Shown: positions 16,458 to 25,896, counted from the stretch's first letter. The stretch: DNA of 64,000 bases from JBFWRK01 sp050248955 (GCA_050248955.1 JBFWRK010000003.1:248001-312000), one strand, 5' to 3'. The notes: generated by a model from the sequence alone, not told the origin. A program made the numbers and translations.

Positions 16458-17192
16458 TCAGCCCAGCCGCCAGACAGAGACGTGGGCATTGCTGGTCGAG
16501 GTGAACGGCTCCCGGTGCCACGATCCCCAGCGATGCTCGAGCGTCAGCCCGGCGAGCCGGGCCATGAGGTCGAGCTCCGCCGGCCACGCGTAGCGGATCT
16601 GCACGGGGTAGATCTCCGTGCCCGCCGCGGTGATCACGATGTGGGCGGCATCGACGCGCTGGTTGGCGGCGTCGTGCATCGCGGACTCGAGGTGCACGAC
16701 GTCGACGCCGATCAACTCGGTCGACATCCGCTGGCCGCGGTCGAACCGACCGAGGTCGGGGACGAACGCCTCGACGACGAAGCGCCCGTCGGGTGCGAGC
16801 GCGGCCGCGACGTTCGCGAAGCACCGGAGCTGGCTCTCCTGGTCGGGCAGTGCGAACAACGTGTTGAAGGCGACGAACACGAGTTGGTACGGCCCACCGA
16901 GCGGGACGGAGGAGAAGTCGCCGATCTCGACCGGGATCGCGTCGCCACCCGGCTTCGCGCGGAGGTGCTCGGTCATCGCCGCGGAGGCGTCGACGCCGGC
17001 GATCACCGCTCCCCGTGCTGCCAGTGGGATCGCGATGCGACCGGTCCCGATGCCCAGTTCGAGGATCGGGCCGCCCTCCGCAAGGTCGTGGAGGCGCTCG
17101 GCGGCGGCGTCGCTGCCGGCGCTCGCCGGGTACAGCTCGTCGTAGATCGCCGCGATCCGGTCGCCGTAGGTCGCGCTGTCGTACGTCGCCAT
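16458..17192 (-). CDS. SAM-dependent methyltransferase
   Basis: The 244-residue protein starts MATYDSATYGDRIAAIYDELY and has motif I LELGIGTGRIAIPLAARG, the acidic residue in VIAGVDASAAM and a FVAFNTLFALPDQ stretch, fitting the Methyltransf_25 group. The substrate is unknown. The preferred start is the ATG at 17192; 12 extra residues upstream are possible. It lies downstream of galT, separated by a 15-bp triplicate. Confidence 0.78.
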   Translation of the reverse strand: MATYDSATYGDRIAAIYDELYPASAGSDAAAERLHDLAEGGPILELGIGTGRIAIPLAARGAVIAGVDASAAMTEHLRAKPGGDAIPVEIGDFSSVPLGGPYQLVFVAFNTLFALPDQESQLRCFANVAAALAPDGRFVVEAFVPDLGRFDRGQRMSTELIGVDVVHLESAMHDAANQRVDAAHIVITAAGTEIYPVQIRYAWPAELDLMARLAGLTLEHRWGSWHREPFTSTSNAHVSVWRLG

Positions 17193-17231
17193 GCGGACAG
17201 CACACCACTGCGACGGTCTGCGCACCATTCA

Positions 17232-17276
17232 TTTGCGGTAGGGCGATTTGCGGTAGGGCGATTTGCGGCAGGGCGC
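17232..17276. repeat. Three tandem copies of a 15-bp unit
   Basis: ATTTGCGGTAGGGCG occurs at 17232-17246 and 17247-17261, and with one change (GGCAGG) at 17262-17276. The array fills the gap between galT and the methyltransferase gene. Confidence 0.8.
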
Positions 17277-17288
17277 TCCGGATGCGGC

Positions 17289-18158
17289 TCAGTGCTCGAG
17301 GACCGCGCGCAGCTGCTCGGCGAGGACCTCCGGGATCACGGGGTTGAAGTACTCGCCGCCGCCGACCTCCGCGGCCGCGATGAACCGTTGCACGCCGGCG
17401 GCCCGCCACGGAGAGACGACCTCGATGCTCAGCCACGCTCCGGGCCACGCGTCGCCGTCCGATGGTCGCTGGTTGATCCACAGCATGTACGGCATCGCCC
17501 GGTCCCACAGCCGGTCCAGCGCGCCGAGGACATCCACGAGCATGTGCGCGAGACCGGCTCGGCCGGCGTCGTCGAGCGAGGGGAGGTCCGGGACCTGCTG
17601 CTCGGGAGCAAGGGTGATCGCGATCGGGAACACGGGTGCGTTGGGCACCCACGCCCGCCACCCGTCGATGCGATGCACGTGGCGCTCGCCCGGTCCGTCG
17701 TCGGGCACCCACCCGTTCGCGAGCAGCCGCCCCGGCCGCGCAGGGACGTGGTCGTACGCGTAGATCTGCCCGTGCGGATGCGGGATCGTCGCACCGACCT
17801 CGGGACCACGGTTCTCGAACACGAGCACGTAGTCGACGTCCGCGCGGGCGCCGAGCTCGGCTGTGCGCGCCGCCCAGAGGTCGACGACCCGGCGGGCCCC
17901 GTCGATGCCGAGCGAGGAGAACGTCGCATCGTGATCGGGCGTGTAGAGCACCACTTCGCAGCGATCGCCGGTCATCGCCGGCCAGCGGTTGCGGAACCAG
18001 CGGACGTCGTACGGCTCGGGCGCCTCCAGCCCACCCGGGCAGAACGGGCAACCGCGCGAGGGCAGGTTCGGCCGGGCCTGGCGTGAGCCGACGACGTAGA
18101 CGCGGTCCTCGGAGTAGGGGTCGGTGCGCAGATCTCGTTGCGCTGCCACGTGGGTCAC
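17289..18158 (-). CDS. galT: Galactose-1-phosphate uridylyltransferase
   Basis: The 289-residue protein carries the GalT active site HPHGQ (ATIPHPHGQIYAYDHVP), the zinc pair CPFC near residue 37, and VRWFRNRWPAMTGDRCEVVLYTPDH, all typical. It converts galactose-1-phosphate and UDP-glucose to UDP-galactose and glucose-1-phosphate in the Leloir pathway. It is shorter than E. coli GalT (348), as common in Actinobacteria. The GTG start lies 9 bp after the ABC ATPase stop, so it belongs to the galactoside unit and would use galactose freed by the alpha-galactosidase. No galK or galE is in the window. Confidence 0.9.
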   Translation of the reverse strand: MTHVAAQRDLRTDPYSEDRVYVVGSRQARPNLPSRGCPFCPGGLEAPEPYDVRWFRNRWPAMTGDRCEVVLYTPDHDATFSSLGIDGARRVVDLWAARTAELGARADVDYVLVFENRGPEVGATIPHPHGQIYAYDHVPARPGRLLANGWVPDDGPGERHVHRIDGWRAWVPNAPVFPIAITLAPEQQVPDLPSLDDAGRAGLAHMLVDVLGALDRLWDRAMPYMLWINQRPSDGDAWPGAWLSIEVVSPWRAAGVQRFIAAAEVGGGEYFNPVIPEVLAEQLRAVLEH

Positions 18159-18167
18159 CGCCCCCGT

Positions 18168-19253
18168 TCAGTCGGGAAGGCGGGCACCGGTGGCGGTGTC
18201 GAACAGGTGCAGTGAACCGGGCTTGGCCGTGATCGTCGCGTCCATCCCCGGGCGCGCGTCGCTCAGTCCTTCGCTGCGCACGATGACGTGGACATCAGCG
18301 CCGTCGATCGGCGCGGTGCAGTACAGGAAGGCGTCGGAGCCGAGCTCTTCGACGACCGCAACGGTTGCCGCGAGACCGTGACCACCTGGCTCCGCGAGGT
18401 GCATGCCCTCGGGGCGGACACCGATGGTGATCTGGTCGCTCGACAGCGCGGCCTGCTGCTCAGGGCTCAGCGAGACGGTCAGCCCGCCGGCATCGGCTTT
18501 GTCGCCGGCGACCCGGCCGTAGAGCAGGTTCATCGCCGGCGACCCGATGAACCCCGCGACGAAGGCGTTCCCGGGCCGGGTGAACAGCTGGCGCGGGCTC
18601 GCGCACTGCTGGAGGATGCCGTCCTTCTGCACGGCGACGCGGTCACCCATGGTCATCGCCTCGACCTGGTCGTGGGTGACGTAGACGGTCGTGACACCGA
18701 GGCGTCGTTGCAGTGACGCGATCTGGGTGCGGGTCTGGACGCGCAGCTTGGCGTCGAGGTTCGACAGCGGCTCGTCCATCAGGAACACCTGCGGCTGGCG
18801 CACGATCGCCCGGCCCATCGCAACTCGCTGGCGCTGACCTCCCGACAGCTTCGCCGGCTTGCGGTCGAGGTAGTCGTCGAGGTCGAGCAGGCGGGCGGCT
18901 TCGCGCACGCGGGTCTCGATCTCCGGTTTCGGGATCTTCTTGATCTTCAGGTGGAACCCGATGTTCTCGGCGACCGTCATGTGCGGGTAGAGCGCGTAGT
19001 TCTGGAACACCATCGCGATGTCCCGATCCTTCGGCGGGAGGAACGTGACGTCGACGTCGCCGATGCGGACGAAGCCGGCGTCGATCGGTTCGAGTCCGGC
19101 GAGCATCCGGAGCGTCGTCGACTTGCCGCAGCCAGAGGGTCCGACGAGGACGAGGAACTCGCCGTCCGCGACCACGAGCTCGAGGGCGTCGACGGCAGGG
19201 CGTGGCGAGCCGGGGTAGATGCGGGTCGCGCGGTCGAACGTGACGGTGGACAT
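18168..19253 (-). CDS. Sugar ABC transporter ATPase (MalK/MsmK/UgpC type)
   Basis: The 361-residue ATPase has Walker A GPSGCGKST, signature LSGGQRQRVAMGRAI, Walker B VFLMDEPLSNLD and H-loop YVTHDQVEAMTMG. The C-terminal third is the TOBE/OB regulatory domain of the MalK group. These ATPases often serve several sugar permeases. Its ATG overlaps the DeoR stop by one base (TGATG). It should energise the permeases coded divergently at 21.7-23.6 kb. Confidence 0.9.
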   Translation of the reverse strand: MSTVTFDRATRIYPGSPRPAVDALELVVADGEFLVLVGPSGCGKSTTLRMLAGLEPIDAGFVRIGDVDVTFLPPKDRDIAMVFQNYALYPHMTVAENIGFHLKIKKIPKPEIETRVREAARLLDLDDYLDRKPAKLSGGQRQRVAMGRAIVRQPQVFLMDEPLSNLDAKLRVQTRTQIASLQRRLGVTTVYVTHDQVEAMTMGDRVAVQKDGILQQCASPRQLFTRPGNAFVAGFIGSPAMNLLYGRVAGDKADAGGLTVSLSPEQQAALSSDQITIGVRPEGMHLAEPGGHGLAATVAVVEELGSDAFLYCTAPIDGADVHVIVRSEGLSDARPGMDATITAKPGSLHLFDTATGARLPD

Positions 19254-20101
19254 CAGGAGTTCCTTCTGGTGTCGGATGCCGGCCGCGCGAGCACCAGCTG
19301 CGTGCCGTGCGCCTGGATCGTTTCGCGGGCTTCGTCATCGAGCCCGGTGTCGCTGACGACCACGTGGGCGTCGCGCAGCGGCACGATGGTGCTGAGCCCG
19401 CGCAGTCCCCACTTGGTGTGATCGGCGAGGATGACGAGGCGCTGGCCGGCCTCGACGAACGCCCGGTTCGTCTCCGCCTCGACGAGGTTCGGCGTGGTGA
19501 ACCCGGCACGCTCGCTCATCCCGTGCACGCCCATGAACACCTGGTCGACGTGGAGCGAGCGGAGCGCGCTGAGGGCGACCGGGCCGACGAGCGCGTCGGA
19601 CGGGGTGCGCACGCCACCGGTGAGCACGACGGTCCGATCGGGCCGGCTCGACTGGTGGAGCACATCGGCCACCCTGATCGAGTTCGTGACGACGATCAGA
19701 TCGGGGATGTCGACGAGGTGGTACGCGAGCTGCCAGGTCGTCGTGCCCGCGGTGATCGCCACCGCTGTGCCGGGACGGATCATCGCCGCCGCTGCCTGCG
19801 CGATCGCCCACTTCTGCTCGGTCTCGCGATGCGACTTCGCTTCGAAGCCCGGCTCGTCGGCGCTGCGCTGGTCGGCCGCCGTGGCCCCGCCGTGGACCTT
19901 CTCGACGAGCCCGGCAGCGGCGAGCACGTCGAGGTCCCGCCGGATCGTCATGTCCGAGACCTTCAGCCGGTTGGTCAGCTCGCTGACCCGCACGGCGCCT
20001 CGGTGACGGACCTCGGCAAGGATCAGGTCCTGGCGCTGGCGGGCGAGCACGCGCGTCGACCCGTTCCCCGCATCGCGGCCGGCCCCTCCGTCGTCGTGCA
20101 C
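19253..20101 (-). CDS. DeoR-family sugar repressor
   Basis: The protein of about 282 residues has an N-terminal DeoR helix-turn-helix (RQDLILAEVRHRGAVRVSELTNRLKVSDMTIRRDLDVLAAAGLVEKVHGGA) and the sugar-phosphate-sensing domain (AITAGTTTWQLAYHL, VLTGGVRTPSDALVGP, ILADHTKWG). The start is uncertain: GTG 20101 or GTG 20050, the latter giving the more usual length of 265. It heads the ATPase-galT transcript and faces the binding-protein operon, so it most likely represses the galactoside unit until a sugar phosphate appears. Confidence 0.85.
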   Translation of the reverse strand: MHDDGGAGRDAGNGSTRVLARQRQDLILAEVRHRGAVRVSELTNRLKVSDMTIRRDLDVLAAAGLVEKVHGGATAADQRSADEPGFEAKSHRETEQKWAIAQAAAAMIRPGTAVAITAGTTTWQLAYHLVDIPDLIVVTNSIRVADVLHQSSRPDRTVVLTGGVRTPSDALVGPVALSALRSLHVDQVFMGVHGMSERAGFTTPNLVEAETNRAFVEAGQRLVILADHTKWGLRGLSTIVPLRDAHVVVSDTGLDDEARETIQAHGTQLVLARPASDTRRNS

Positions 20102-20140
20102 GTCCCGTAGGGTGCCGTACCGAGCGAGACAAGTCAACAG

Positions 20141-20218
20141 AATCGAACGTGAACACACGTCCAGATCCGGAAAACCACTCCGCCATCGTCCGCCAGAGGC
20201 GAGCGGTTCTGTTCGATT
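20141..20218. promoter_or_regulatory. Inverted GTTC-rich sites, candidate DeoR operators
   Basis: AATCGAAC at 20141-20148 is mirrored by GTTCGATT at 20211-20218. Each has a second GAAC or GTTC beside it (AATCGAACgtGAAC, and GTTCtGTTCGATT). They lie in the 204-bp gap between the divergent DeoR gene and the binding-protein gene. Confidence 0.5.
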
Positions 20219-20231
20219 GGGTCGCAATCCC

Positions 20232-20260
20232 TTGACAGTTCCGTGGGAGCGTGTCACTTT
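20232..20260 (+). promoter_or_regulatory. Candidate promoter of the galactoside operon
   Basis: A perfect -35 TTGACA is at 20232-20237. After a 17-bp spacer comes CACTTT (20255-20260), a weak -10. A strong ribosome site (GAGGGGGAG) precedes the ATG at 20306. Confidence 0.5.
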
Positions 20261-20305
20261 TCGGTTGCTTCTGCTGGTTCTCGCAGCTTCTGAGGGGGAG
20301 ATCTC

Positions 20306-21694
20306 ATGTCCGGCACCACCCAACCGTCCCCGAGCCCGTCCGCGGTCGGGTTCTCCGTGTTCTCGCGGCGGCAGATGCTCGTCGGCGCTGCCGGCCTCGT
20401 CGGCGCGGCCGGGCTGCTCGCCGCGTGTGGCGACGACGACGACACCGACACGACGGGTTCCGGCGACACCGCCGCGGCCACCGGCGACACCGGCGCCGCC
20501 GCAGGGGCCGGCGCGTCCGGCACGGTGACCTTCGGCTCGAACTACTCCGACACGAAGGACAGCGCAGCGGTCGAGGCGATGATGGCCGCGTTCCCCAACA
20601 AGGACATCACGGTCACGATCAACACGACCGACCACAACTCGTACCAGGAGAACATCTCCACCTACCTGCAGCAGCCGGACGACGTGCTGTCGTGGTTCGC
20701 CGGCTACCGCATGCGCTTCTTCGCATCGCAGGGTCTCGTGGGCGACATCTCCGACGTGTGGGCGAACCTCACCGAGTTCTCGGAGGGCTTCAAGACGGCC
20801 AGCACCGGCGACGACGGCAAGCAGTACTTCGTGCCGCTGTACTACTACCCCTGGGCCGTGCATTACCGGAAGAGCCTCTTCGAGGAGAACGGCTACACCA
20901 TCCCGACCAAGTGGGATGACTTCATCGCGCTCGCCGAGCAGATGAAGACCGACGGCCTGACGCCGCTCGTTGCCGCCAACGACGGCAAGTGGCCGCAGAT
21001 GGGCATGTTCGACCAGTTGAACCTGCGGATCAACGGCTACGACTTCCACGTCAGCCTGATGGCCGGCAAGGAGTCCTGGGAGGACGACAAGGTCAAGGCC
21101 GTGTTCACGCAATGGGAGCCGTTGCTGGCGTTGCAGCAGGACGGCGCGAACGGCCGGACGTGGCAGGACGGCGCGAACGCGCTCGGCGACAAGTCGGCCG
21201 GCATGTACCTGCTCGGCACGTTCATCACCTCGAACTTCGACCCGGCGACGAACCCGGATGCCCAGTCGATCATCGACGACATCGACTTCTTCGCCTTTCC
21301 CGAGATCAACGCCGAGCACGGCCAGGACGCGGTCGAGGCGCCGATCGACGGGTTCATGATGGCGGCCGATCCGAAGAACGAGCCCGGTGCGAAGGCGCTC
21401 CTCGGGTACCTCGGCACCGGTGCCGCGGCCGAGGCGTTCCTCGCTGTGAACCCGGCGAGCGTCGCCGCCAGCAGCACGGCGAGCACCGCGAACTACACCG
21501 CGATCCAGAAGAAGTCGGCCGAGTTCGTCGGCGGCGCGAAGTACATCGCGCAGTTCCTCGATCGTGACACGAACCCCGAATTCGCCTCGAACGTGATGGG
21601 TGACGCGATCGCCAACTTCATCAACGACCCGTCGCAGATCGATACGATCCTGAAGAGCGTCGAAGAGCAGAAGAAGACGATCTTCACCAGCTGA
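20306..21694 (+). CDS. Sugar ABC transporter binding lipoprotein (Tat-type)
   Basis: The 462-residue protein has a twin-arginine motif (SRRQMLVGA) and lipobox LAAC with Cys41, so it is probably a Tat-exported lipoprotein. A Thr/Gly/Ala linker and then an extracellular family-1 binding domain follow (FGSNYSDTKDSAAVEAMMAAFP, WAVHYRKSLFEENGYTIPTKWDDF). It heads an operon with two permeases and an alpha-galactosidase, so melibiose- or raffinose-like alpha-galactosides are the likely ligands. Confidence 0.88.
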   Translation: MSGTTQPSPSPSAVGFSVFSRRQMLVGAAGLVGAAGLLAACGDDDDTDTTGSGDTAAATGDTGAAAGAGASGTVTFGSNYSDTKDSAAVEAMMAAFPNKDITVTINTTDHNSYQENISTYLQQPDDVLSWFAGYRMRFFASQGLVGDISDVWANLTEFSEGFKTASTGDDGKQYFVPLYYYPWAVHYRKSLFEENGYTIPTKWDDFIALAEQMKTDGLTPLVAANDGKWPQMGMFDQLNLRINGYDFHVSLMAGKESWEDDKVKAVFTQWEPLLALQQDGANGRTWQDGANALGDKSAGMYLLGTFITSNFDPATNPDAQSIIDDIDFFAFPEINAEHGQDAVEAPIDGFMMAADPKNEPGAKALLGYLGTGAAAEAFLAVNPASVAASSTASTANYTAIQKKSAEFVGGAKYIAQFLDRDTNPEFASNVMGDAIANFINDPSQIDTILKSVEEQKKTIFTS

Positions 21695-21712
21695 GCGAAG
21701 GGGGCCTCGCCG

Positions 21713-22747
21713 GTGACCGCACCAGCCGAGCTCACGAGCGGACCTGCCGAGGCGGCTGGTGCCCTGGCACCCGTCGCGTCGGCGCCCGAGCGGCGCCGAC
21801 GCCGCTACTCGCAGCTGACGCGGCGGGACAAGATCACGATCAGCATCATGGTCGGCATCCCGACCGCGATCCACGTTGCGTTCGTGTGGTTCCCCGCGCT
21901 GGCGACGGTCCTGCTGTCGTTCAGTAACTGGAACGGCATCGCGGCCGTCGGCGACATCCGCTTCGTCGGGTTCCGCAACTACTGGGAGATCTTCACGGTC
22001 TTCGACAACAAGCTGTTCCCGGCGATCTTCAACAACGTCATCCTGTTGGTCTTCCTGTTCGTCGGGCCGACGGCGTTCGGCATCTTCCTCGCCTACCTGC
22101 TCGACAAGAACATCCGCGGCTCGCGTATCTACCAGAGCCTCTACTACTTCCCGGTCGTGCTCTCGCTTGCCGTCGTCGGGATCATCTGGAAGAGCGTGAT
22201 GTTCTCGCAGCGTCAGGGCCTCTTCAACGAGGTGCTCACCGGGCTCGGGAGGGAACCGGTCGACTTCATCGGGACCCAGAACAAGCTCTTCACGATCGAC
22301 TTCCCGGGGCTCGACTTCGGGCTCGGCCCCTCGAAGAACTTCATCTCGATCCTGATCGCGATCGCCTGGCGCCACGCCGGGTACATCATGGTCCTCTACC
22401 TGGCCGGGCTGAAGAGCGTCGATCCGGCGCTGCGCGAGGCCGCGGCGATCGACGGCTGCAACGAGTGGCAGGCGTTCCGAGGCGTCGTGTTCCCGGCGAT
22501 GCGGCCGATCAACATCGTCGTGCTCGTCATCACCGTGATCGAAGCGATGCGCACCTACGACATCGTCGCCGCGCTGAACAACCCCGTCGGCATGGAGCTC
22601 ACGTCGCTGCTCGTCACGAACAACATCCTCGGCGAGGGCGGCGGCAACGTCGGGCGCGGCTCGGCGTACGGCACCGTGCTGCTCGTGATGTGCATCGGGT
22701 TCATCATCTGGTACGTCGCCAACAGCTACCGAGAGGACGCACGATGA
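21713..22747 (+). CDS. Sugar ABC permease (MalF-type)
   Basis: The 344-residue protein has six membrane helices and the EAA loop that contacts the ATPase (REAAAIDGCNEWQAFRGVVFPAMRP, near residue 245). The start GTG at 21713 follows the binding-protein stop by 18 bp; a cytosolic tail of about 40 residues precedes the first helix. Its last codon overlaps the next permease (ATGA). Confidence 0.9.
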   Translation: MTAPAELTSGPAEAAGALAPVASAPERRRRRYSQLTRRDKITISIMVGIPTAIHVAFVWFPALATVLLSFSNWNGIAAVGDIRFVGFRNYWEIFTVFDNKLFPAIFNNVILLVFLFVGPTAFGIFLAYLLDKNIRGSRIYQSLYYFPVVLSLAVVGIIWKSVMFSQRQGLFNEVLTGLGREPVDFIGTQNKLFTIDFPGLDFGLGPSKNFISILIAIAWRHAGYIMVLYLAGLKSVDPALREAAAIDGCNEWQAFRGVVFPAMRPINIVVLVITVIEAMRTYDIVAALNNPVGMELTSLLVTNNILGEGGGNVGRGSAYGTVLLVMCIGFIIWYVANSYREDAR

Positions 22748-23640
22748 CCGCGGCGATCGGGGTCACGGATCGCAACCGTCAGCGCCTCCGCCCCGCCCGG
22801 ATCGCGCTGCACGTGTTCCTGATCGCGACCGCGCTCGTCTGGCTCGTCCCGATCGCCGGCGCGATCTACACGTCGTTCCGCCCCTACGGCGAGACGTCGC
22901 GGAACGGCTTCCTCTCGCTCCCCGACACGCTCACGCTGGACAACTACCGGAACGCGTTCACGCAGGGAGAGATGGCGCGTCACTACTGGGTGACGTTCTG
23001 CATCGTCGTGCCGGCGCTGATCATCACGCTCGTGCTGTCGAGCCTCGTCGCGTTCGCGGTGAGCCGTTTCAGCTGGCGGTTCAACGTCGTGCTGCTGGTC
23101 GTGTTCACGGCCGGCAACCTGCTGCCGCAGCAGGTGATCATCCAGCCGCTGTTCCAGATGTACAAGCGGATCCCGATGCCCGAGCTGCTCTCACCGAACA
23201 GCGGCAACCTCTTGAACACGCTGATCGGCGTGATCCTCATCCACGTCGCGTTCCAGACCGGGTTCTGCACGTTCGTGCTGTCGAACTACATGAAGACGAT
23301 CCCGCGCGAGCTGAACGAGGCGGCGATGGTGGACGGCGCCGGCGTCCTGCGGCAGTACTTCCAGGTGATCCTGCCGCTGTGCCGGCCGGCGCTCGCCGCG
23401 TTGGCGACGCTCGAGTTCACGTGGATCTACAACGACTTCTTCTGGGCCGTCGTGCTGGTGAACCGGGGCGACGATCGGCCGATCACCTCGTCGATCCAGA
23501 ACCTCACCGGTCAGTTCTTCTCCGACGACAACCTCGTCGCGGCGGGATCGATGTTGATCGCGCTGCCGACGCTGATCGTGTACCTGCTGTTGCAGAAGCA
23601 GTTCATCAGCGGTCTGACGCTCGGCGCCAGCAAGGGCTAG
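22744..23640 (+). CDS. Sugar ABC permease (MalG-type)
   Basis: The 298-residue protein has six membrane helices and the EAA loop LNEAAMVDGAGVLRQYFQVILPLCRPALA. It pairs with the MalF-type subunit. The ATG at 22744 overlaps the preceding stop. The alpha-galactosidase gene starts 10 bp downstream. Confidence 0.9.
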   Translation: MTAAIGVTDRNRQRLRPARIALHVFLIATALVWLVPIAGAIYTSFRPYGETSRNGFLSLPDTLTLDNYRNAFTQGEMARHYWVTFCIVVPALIITLVLSSLVAFAVSRFSWRFNVVLLVVFTAGNLLPQQVIIQPLFQMYKRIPMPELLSPNSGNLLNTLIGVILIHVAFQTGFCTFVLSNYMKTIPRELNEAAMVDGAGVLRQYFQVILPLCRPALAALATLEFTWIYNDFFWAVVLVNRGDDRPITSSIQNLTGQFFSDDNLVAAGSMLIALPTLIVYLLLQKQFISGLTLGASKG

Positions 23641-23650
23641 AACGTCGCTC

Positions 23651-25831
23651 GTGCGCACCCTCGTCCATCTCGCCGGTCCCACGGCGAGCGTCATCGTCGA
23701 CGTCGCGTCCGGCGTGCCGGCGGTCCTGCATTGGGGCTGCCCGCTCGCCGACGACACCGACCTCGACGCGCTGGCCGACGCGATCGCGCGGCCGATCGCC
23801 GGCGGCGCGCTCGATGTCGAGCCGCCGATCACGCTCGTGCCGCTGCACGGCGACGGGTTCGCCGGCCGGCCCGGCCTCCTCGGGAGGGCCCGTGGCGGGG
23901 TGGCGTGGGCGCCGCGGTTTGCCGGTGGCGAACATCGGCTGCTCGCGAACGACGGTGCCGGTGCGGAGGCCTTCTCGGCGCGCCTCGAGGTCGTCGCGGA
24001 GGACGCCGTGGCCGGGCTGCGGTTGAGGACGGTGCTCGGGCTGGCGCCGGGTGGCGCGCTGCTCGCCCGGGCCGAACTGACGAACACGGGACCCAGTCGC
24101 TACCTGCTCGACGCGCTGACGATCACCCTGCCCGTACCGGCGCAGGCGTCCGAGCTGCTCGGCTACACCGGTCGCTGGACCCGGGAGCTGCAGTTGCAGC
24201 GCTCGCCATGGACGCACGGCGCGCGCATCACCGAGAACCGGGCGGGGCGGACGTCGCACGAACACCCGCCGCTCGTCTGGGCGGTCACGCCGGGGGCCGG
24301 CGAGTGGCACGGCGAGGTGTGGGGCGCGCACCTCGCCTGGAGCGGCAACCACGTGATCGTCGCCGAGTGCCTGCCGGACGGTCGTCGCTACCTGCAGCTC
24401 GGCGAGCTCCTCCACCCGGGCGAGGTCTGCCTCGAGACGGGGGACCGCTACGAGACGCCGTGGGTCGTCGCCAGCTACGCCGGCCACGGTCTCACCCCGG
24501 CATCGTGGGCGTTCCATCGCCACGTCCGCTCCCGGCCGAACCACCCGCGGCCGGAGCGTCCCCGTCCCGTGCTGCTCAACACCTGGGAGGCGGTGTACTT
24601 CGACCACGACACCGAGCGGCTGAAGCGGCTCGCCGAGGCGGCAGCCGCGCTCGGCATCGAGCGGTTCGTGCTCGACGACGGATGGTTCGGCTCGCGGCGC
24701 GACGATCGTCGCGGTCTGGGCGACTGGTGGGTGTCGCCGGAGGTGTATCCCGACGGCCTCGCGCCGCTCATCGACCACGTGCGCGGCCTCGGCATGGAGT
24801 TCGGCATCTGGGTGGAGCCCGAGATGGTCAACCCGGACAGCGACCTCTACCGCGCCCATCCCGAGTGGGCGCTCGACACGCCGGGCTACGAGCCCGTCCT
24901 CGGCCGCCATCAGCTCGTGCTCGACCTGGCTCGGCCGGAGGCGTTCGCCCACGTGTTCGGTCAGCTCGACGCACTGCTCTCCGATCACGACATCGCGTAC
25001 GTGAAGTGGGACATGAACCGCAACCACGTCCAGGGGAGCGGTGCGAACGGTGCAGCCGGTACGCGAGCGCAGACGATCGCGCTCTACCGCTTGCTCGACG
25101 AACTGCGGGCACGGCACCCGGCGGTCGAGATCGAGAGCTGCTCGTCCGGTGGTGCTCGCATCGACCACGAGATCCTCGCCCGCACCGAGCGCGTGTGGAC
25201 GAGCGACTGCAACGACGCGTTGGAGCGCCAGGCGATCCAGCGCGGCGCGTCGATGTTCATCCCGCCGGAGGTGATGGGGGCGCACATCGGTCCCACTCGC
25301 TCGCACACGACGGGCCGCCGGCACTCGATCGGCTTCCGCGCCGCGACGGCGATCTTCGGCCACCTGGGGGTCGAGTGGAACGTGCTCGATCTGGACGACG
25401 AGGAGCGCGCCGCGCTGCGCGAGGTCATCGCGCTGCATCACCGCTTCCGACCGCTGCTCCACGGCGGTGACGCGGTCCGCTTCGATCTCGCGCCGAACGG
25501 CCCCGGCGGCGACGGCGCTCCCGACGCGATCGCATACGGCGTGTACGCCGTCGAGCGCAACGAGGCGCTCGTCTGCTTCGCGCAGCTGCGCTCCGGGATG
25601 TCACTCACGCCGCCGCCGTTGCGGCTGCCTGGCCTCGCTCCCGACCGACGGTACGTCGTCAGGCACGTGCCGCTCCCCGGAGGCCTGCGCGGCACGAGCC
25701 GCCGCCTTCCCGAGTGGTTGGTCGATCCGGGTGCGGAGCTCGTGCTGACGGGTGCCCAGCTCGCAGCGCACGGGATCCAACCGCCGGTGCTGTGGCCGGA
25801 GACGGCGATGCTGCTCCACCTGTCGACCTGA
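23651..25831 (+). CDS. GH36 alpha-galactosidase
   Basis: The 726-residue enzyme has the GH36 layout: an N-terminal beta-sandwich (1-320), a TIM barrel, and a small C-terminal beta domain. The nucleophile is Asp454 in YVKWDMNRNH and the acid/base is Asp519 in WTSDCNDALERQ; LDDGWFG and IWVEPEMVNPDSDLY are also canonical. There is no signal peptide, so imported alpha-galactosides are hydrolysed in the cytoplasm, giving galactose for the Leloir route that includes the nearby galT. The GTG start lies 10 bp after the permease stop. Confidence 0.92.
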   Translation: MRTLVHLAGPTASVIVDVASGVPAVLHWGCPLADDTDLDALADAIARPIAGGALDVEPPITLVPLHGDGFAGRPGLLGRARGGVAWAPRFAGGEHRLLANDGAGAEAFSARLEVVAEDAVAGLRLRTVLGLAPGGALLARAELTNTGPSRYLLDALTITLPVPAQASELLGYTGRWTRELQLQRSPWTHGARITENRAGRTSHEHPPLVWAVTPGAGEWHGEVWGAHLAWSGNHVIVAECLPDGRRYLQLGELLHPGEVCLETGDRYETPWVVASYAGHGLTPASWAFHRHVRSRPNHPRPERPRPVLLNTWEAVYFDHDTERLKRLAEAAAALGIERFVLDDGWFGSRRDDRRGLGDWWVSPEVYPDGLAPLIDHVRGLGMEFGIWVEPEMVNPDSDLYRAHPEWALDTPGYEPVLGRHQLVLDLARPEAFAHVFGQLDALLSDHDIAYVKWDMNRNHVQGSGANGAAGTRAQTIALYRLLDELRARHPAVEIESCSSGGARIDHEILARTERVWTSDCNDALERQAIQRGASMFIPPEVMGAHIGPTRSHTTGRRHSIGFRAATAIFGHLGVEWNVLDLDDEERAALREVIALHHRFRPLLHGGDAVRFDLAPNGPGGDGAPDAIAYGVYAVERNEALVCFAQLRSGMSLTPPPLRLPGLAPDRRYVVRHVPLPGGLRGTSRRLPEWLVDPGAELVLTGAQLAAHGIQPPVLWPETAMLLHLST

Positions 25832-25879
25832 CGGCGCGATCGCGCCCGCCGACGTCGTGTGCGACGCGGGACTCGCGGA

Positions 25880-25896
25880 TCTGACAGAGTGTCAGA
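25880..25896. promoter_or_regulatory. Palindrome TCTGACA-GAG-TGTCAGA, operator copy A
   Basis: The perfect 7+3+7 palindrome is 22 bp before the ATG at 25919. The flank after it (AACCA) matches copy C, and a CAATCGCC further on matches copy D. It is one of four copies in the window. Confidence 0.72.

Noticed and set aside
17232..17276. CRISPR array
   Set aside because: The repeats here and at 13648 and 11661 are directly adjacent, short and without unique spacers, and no cas genes are present.
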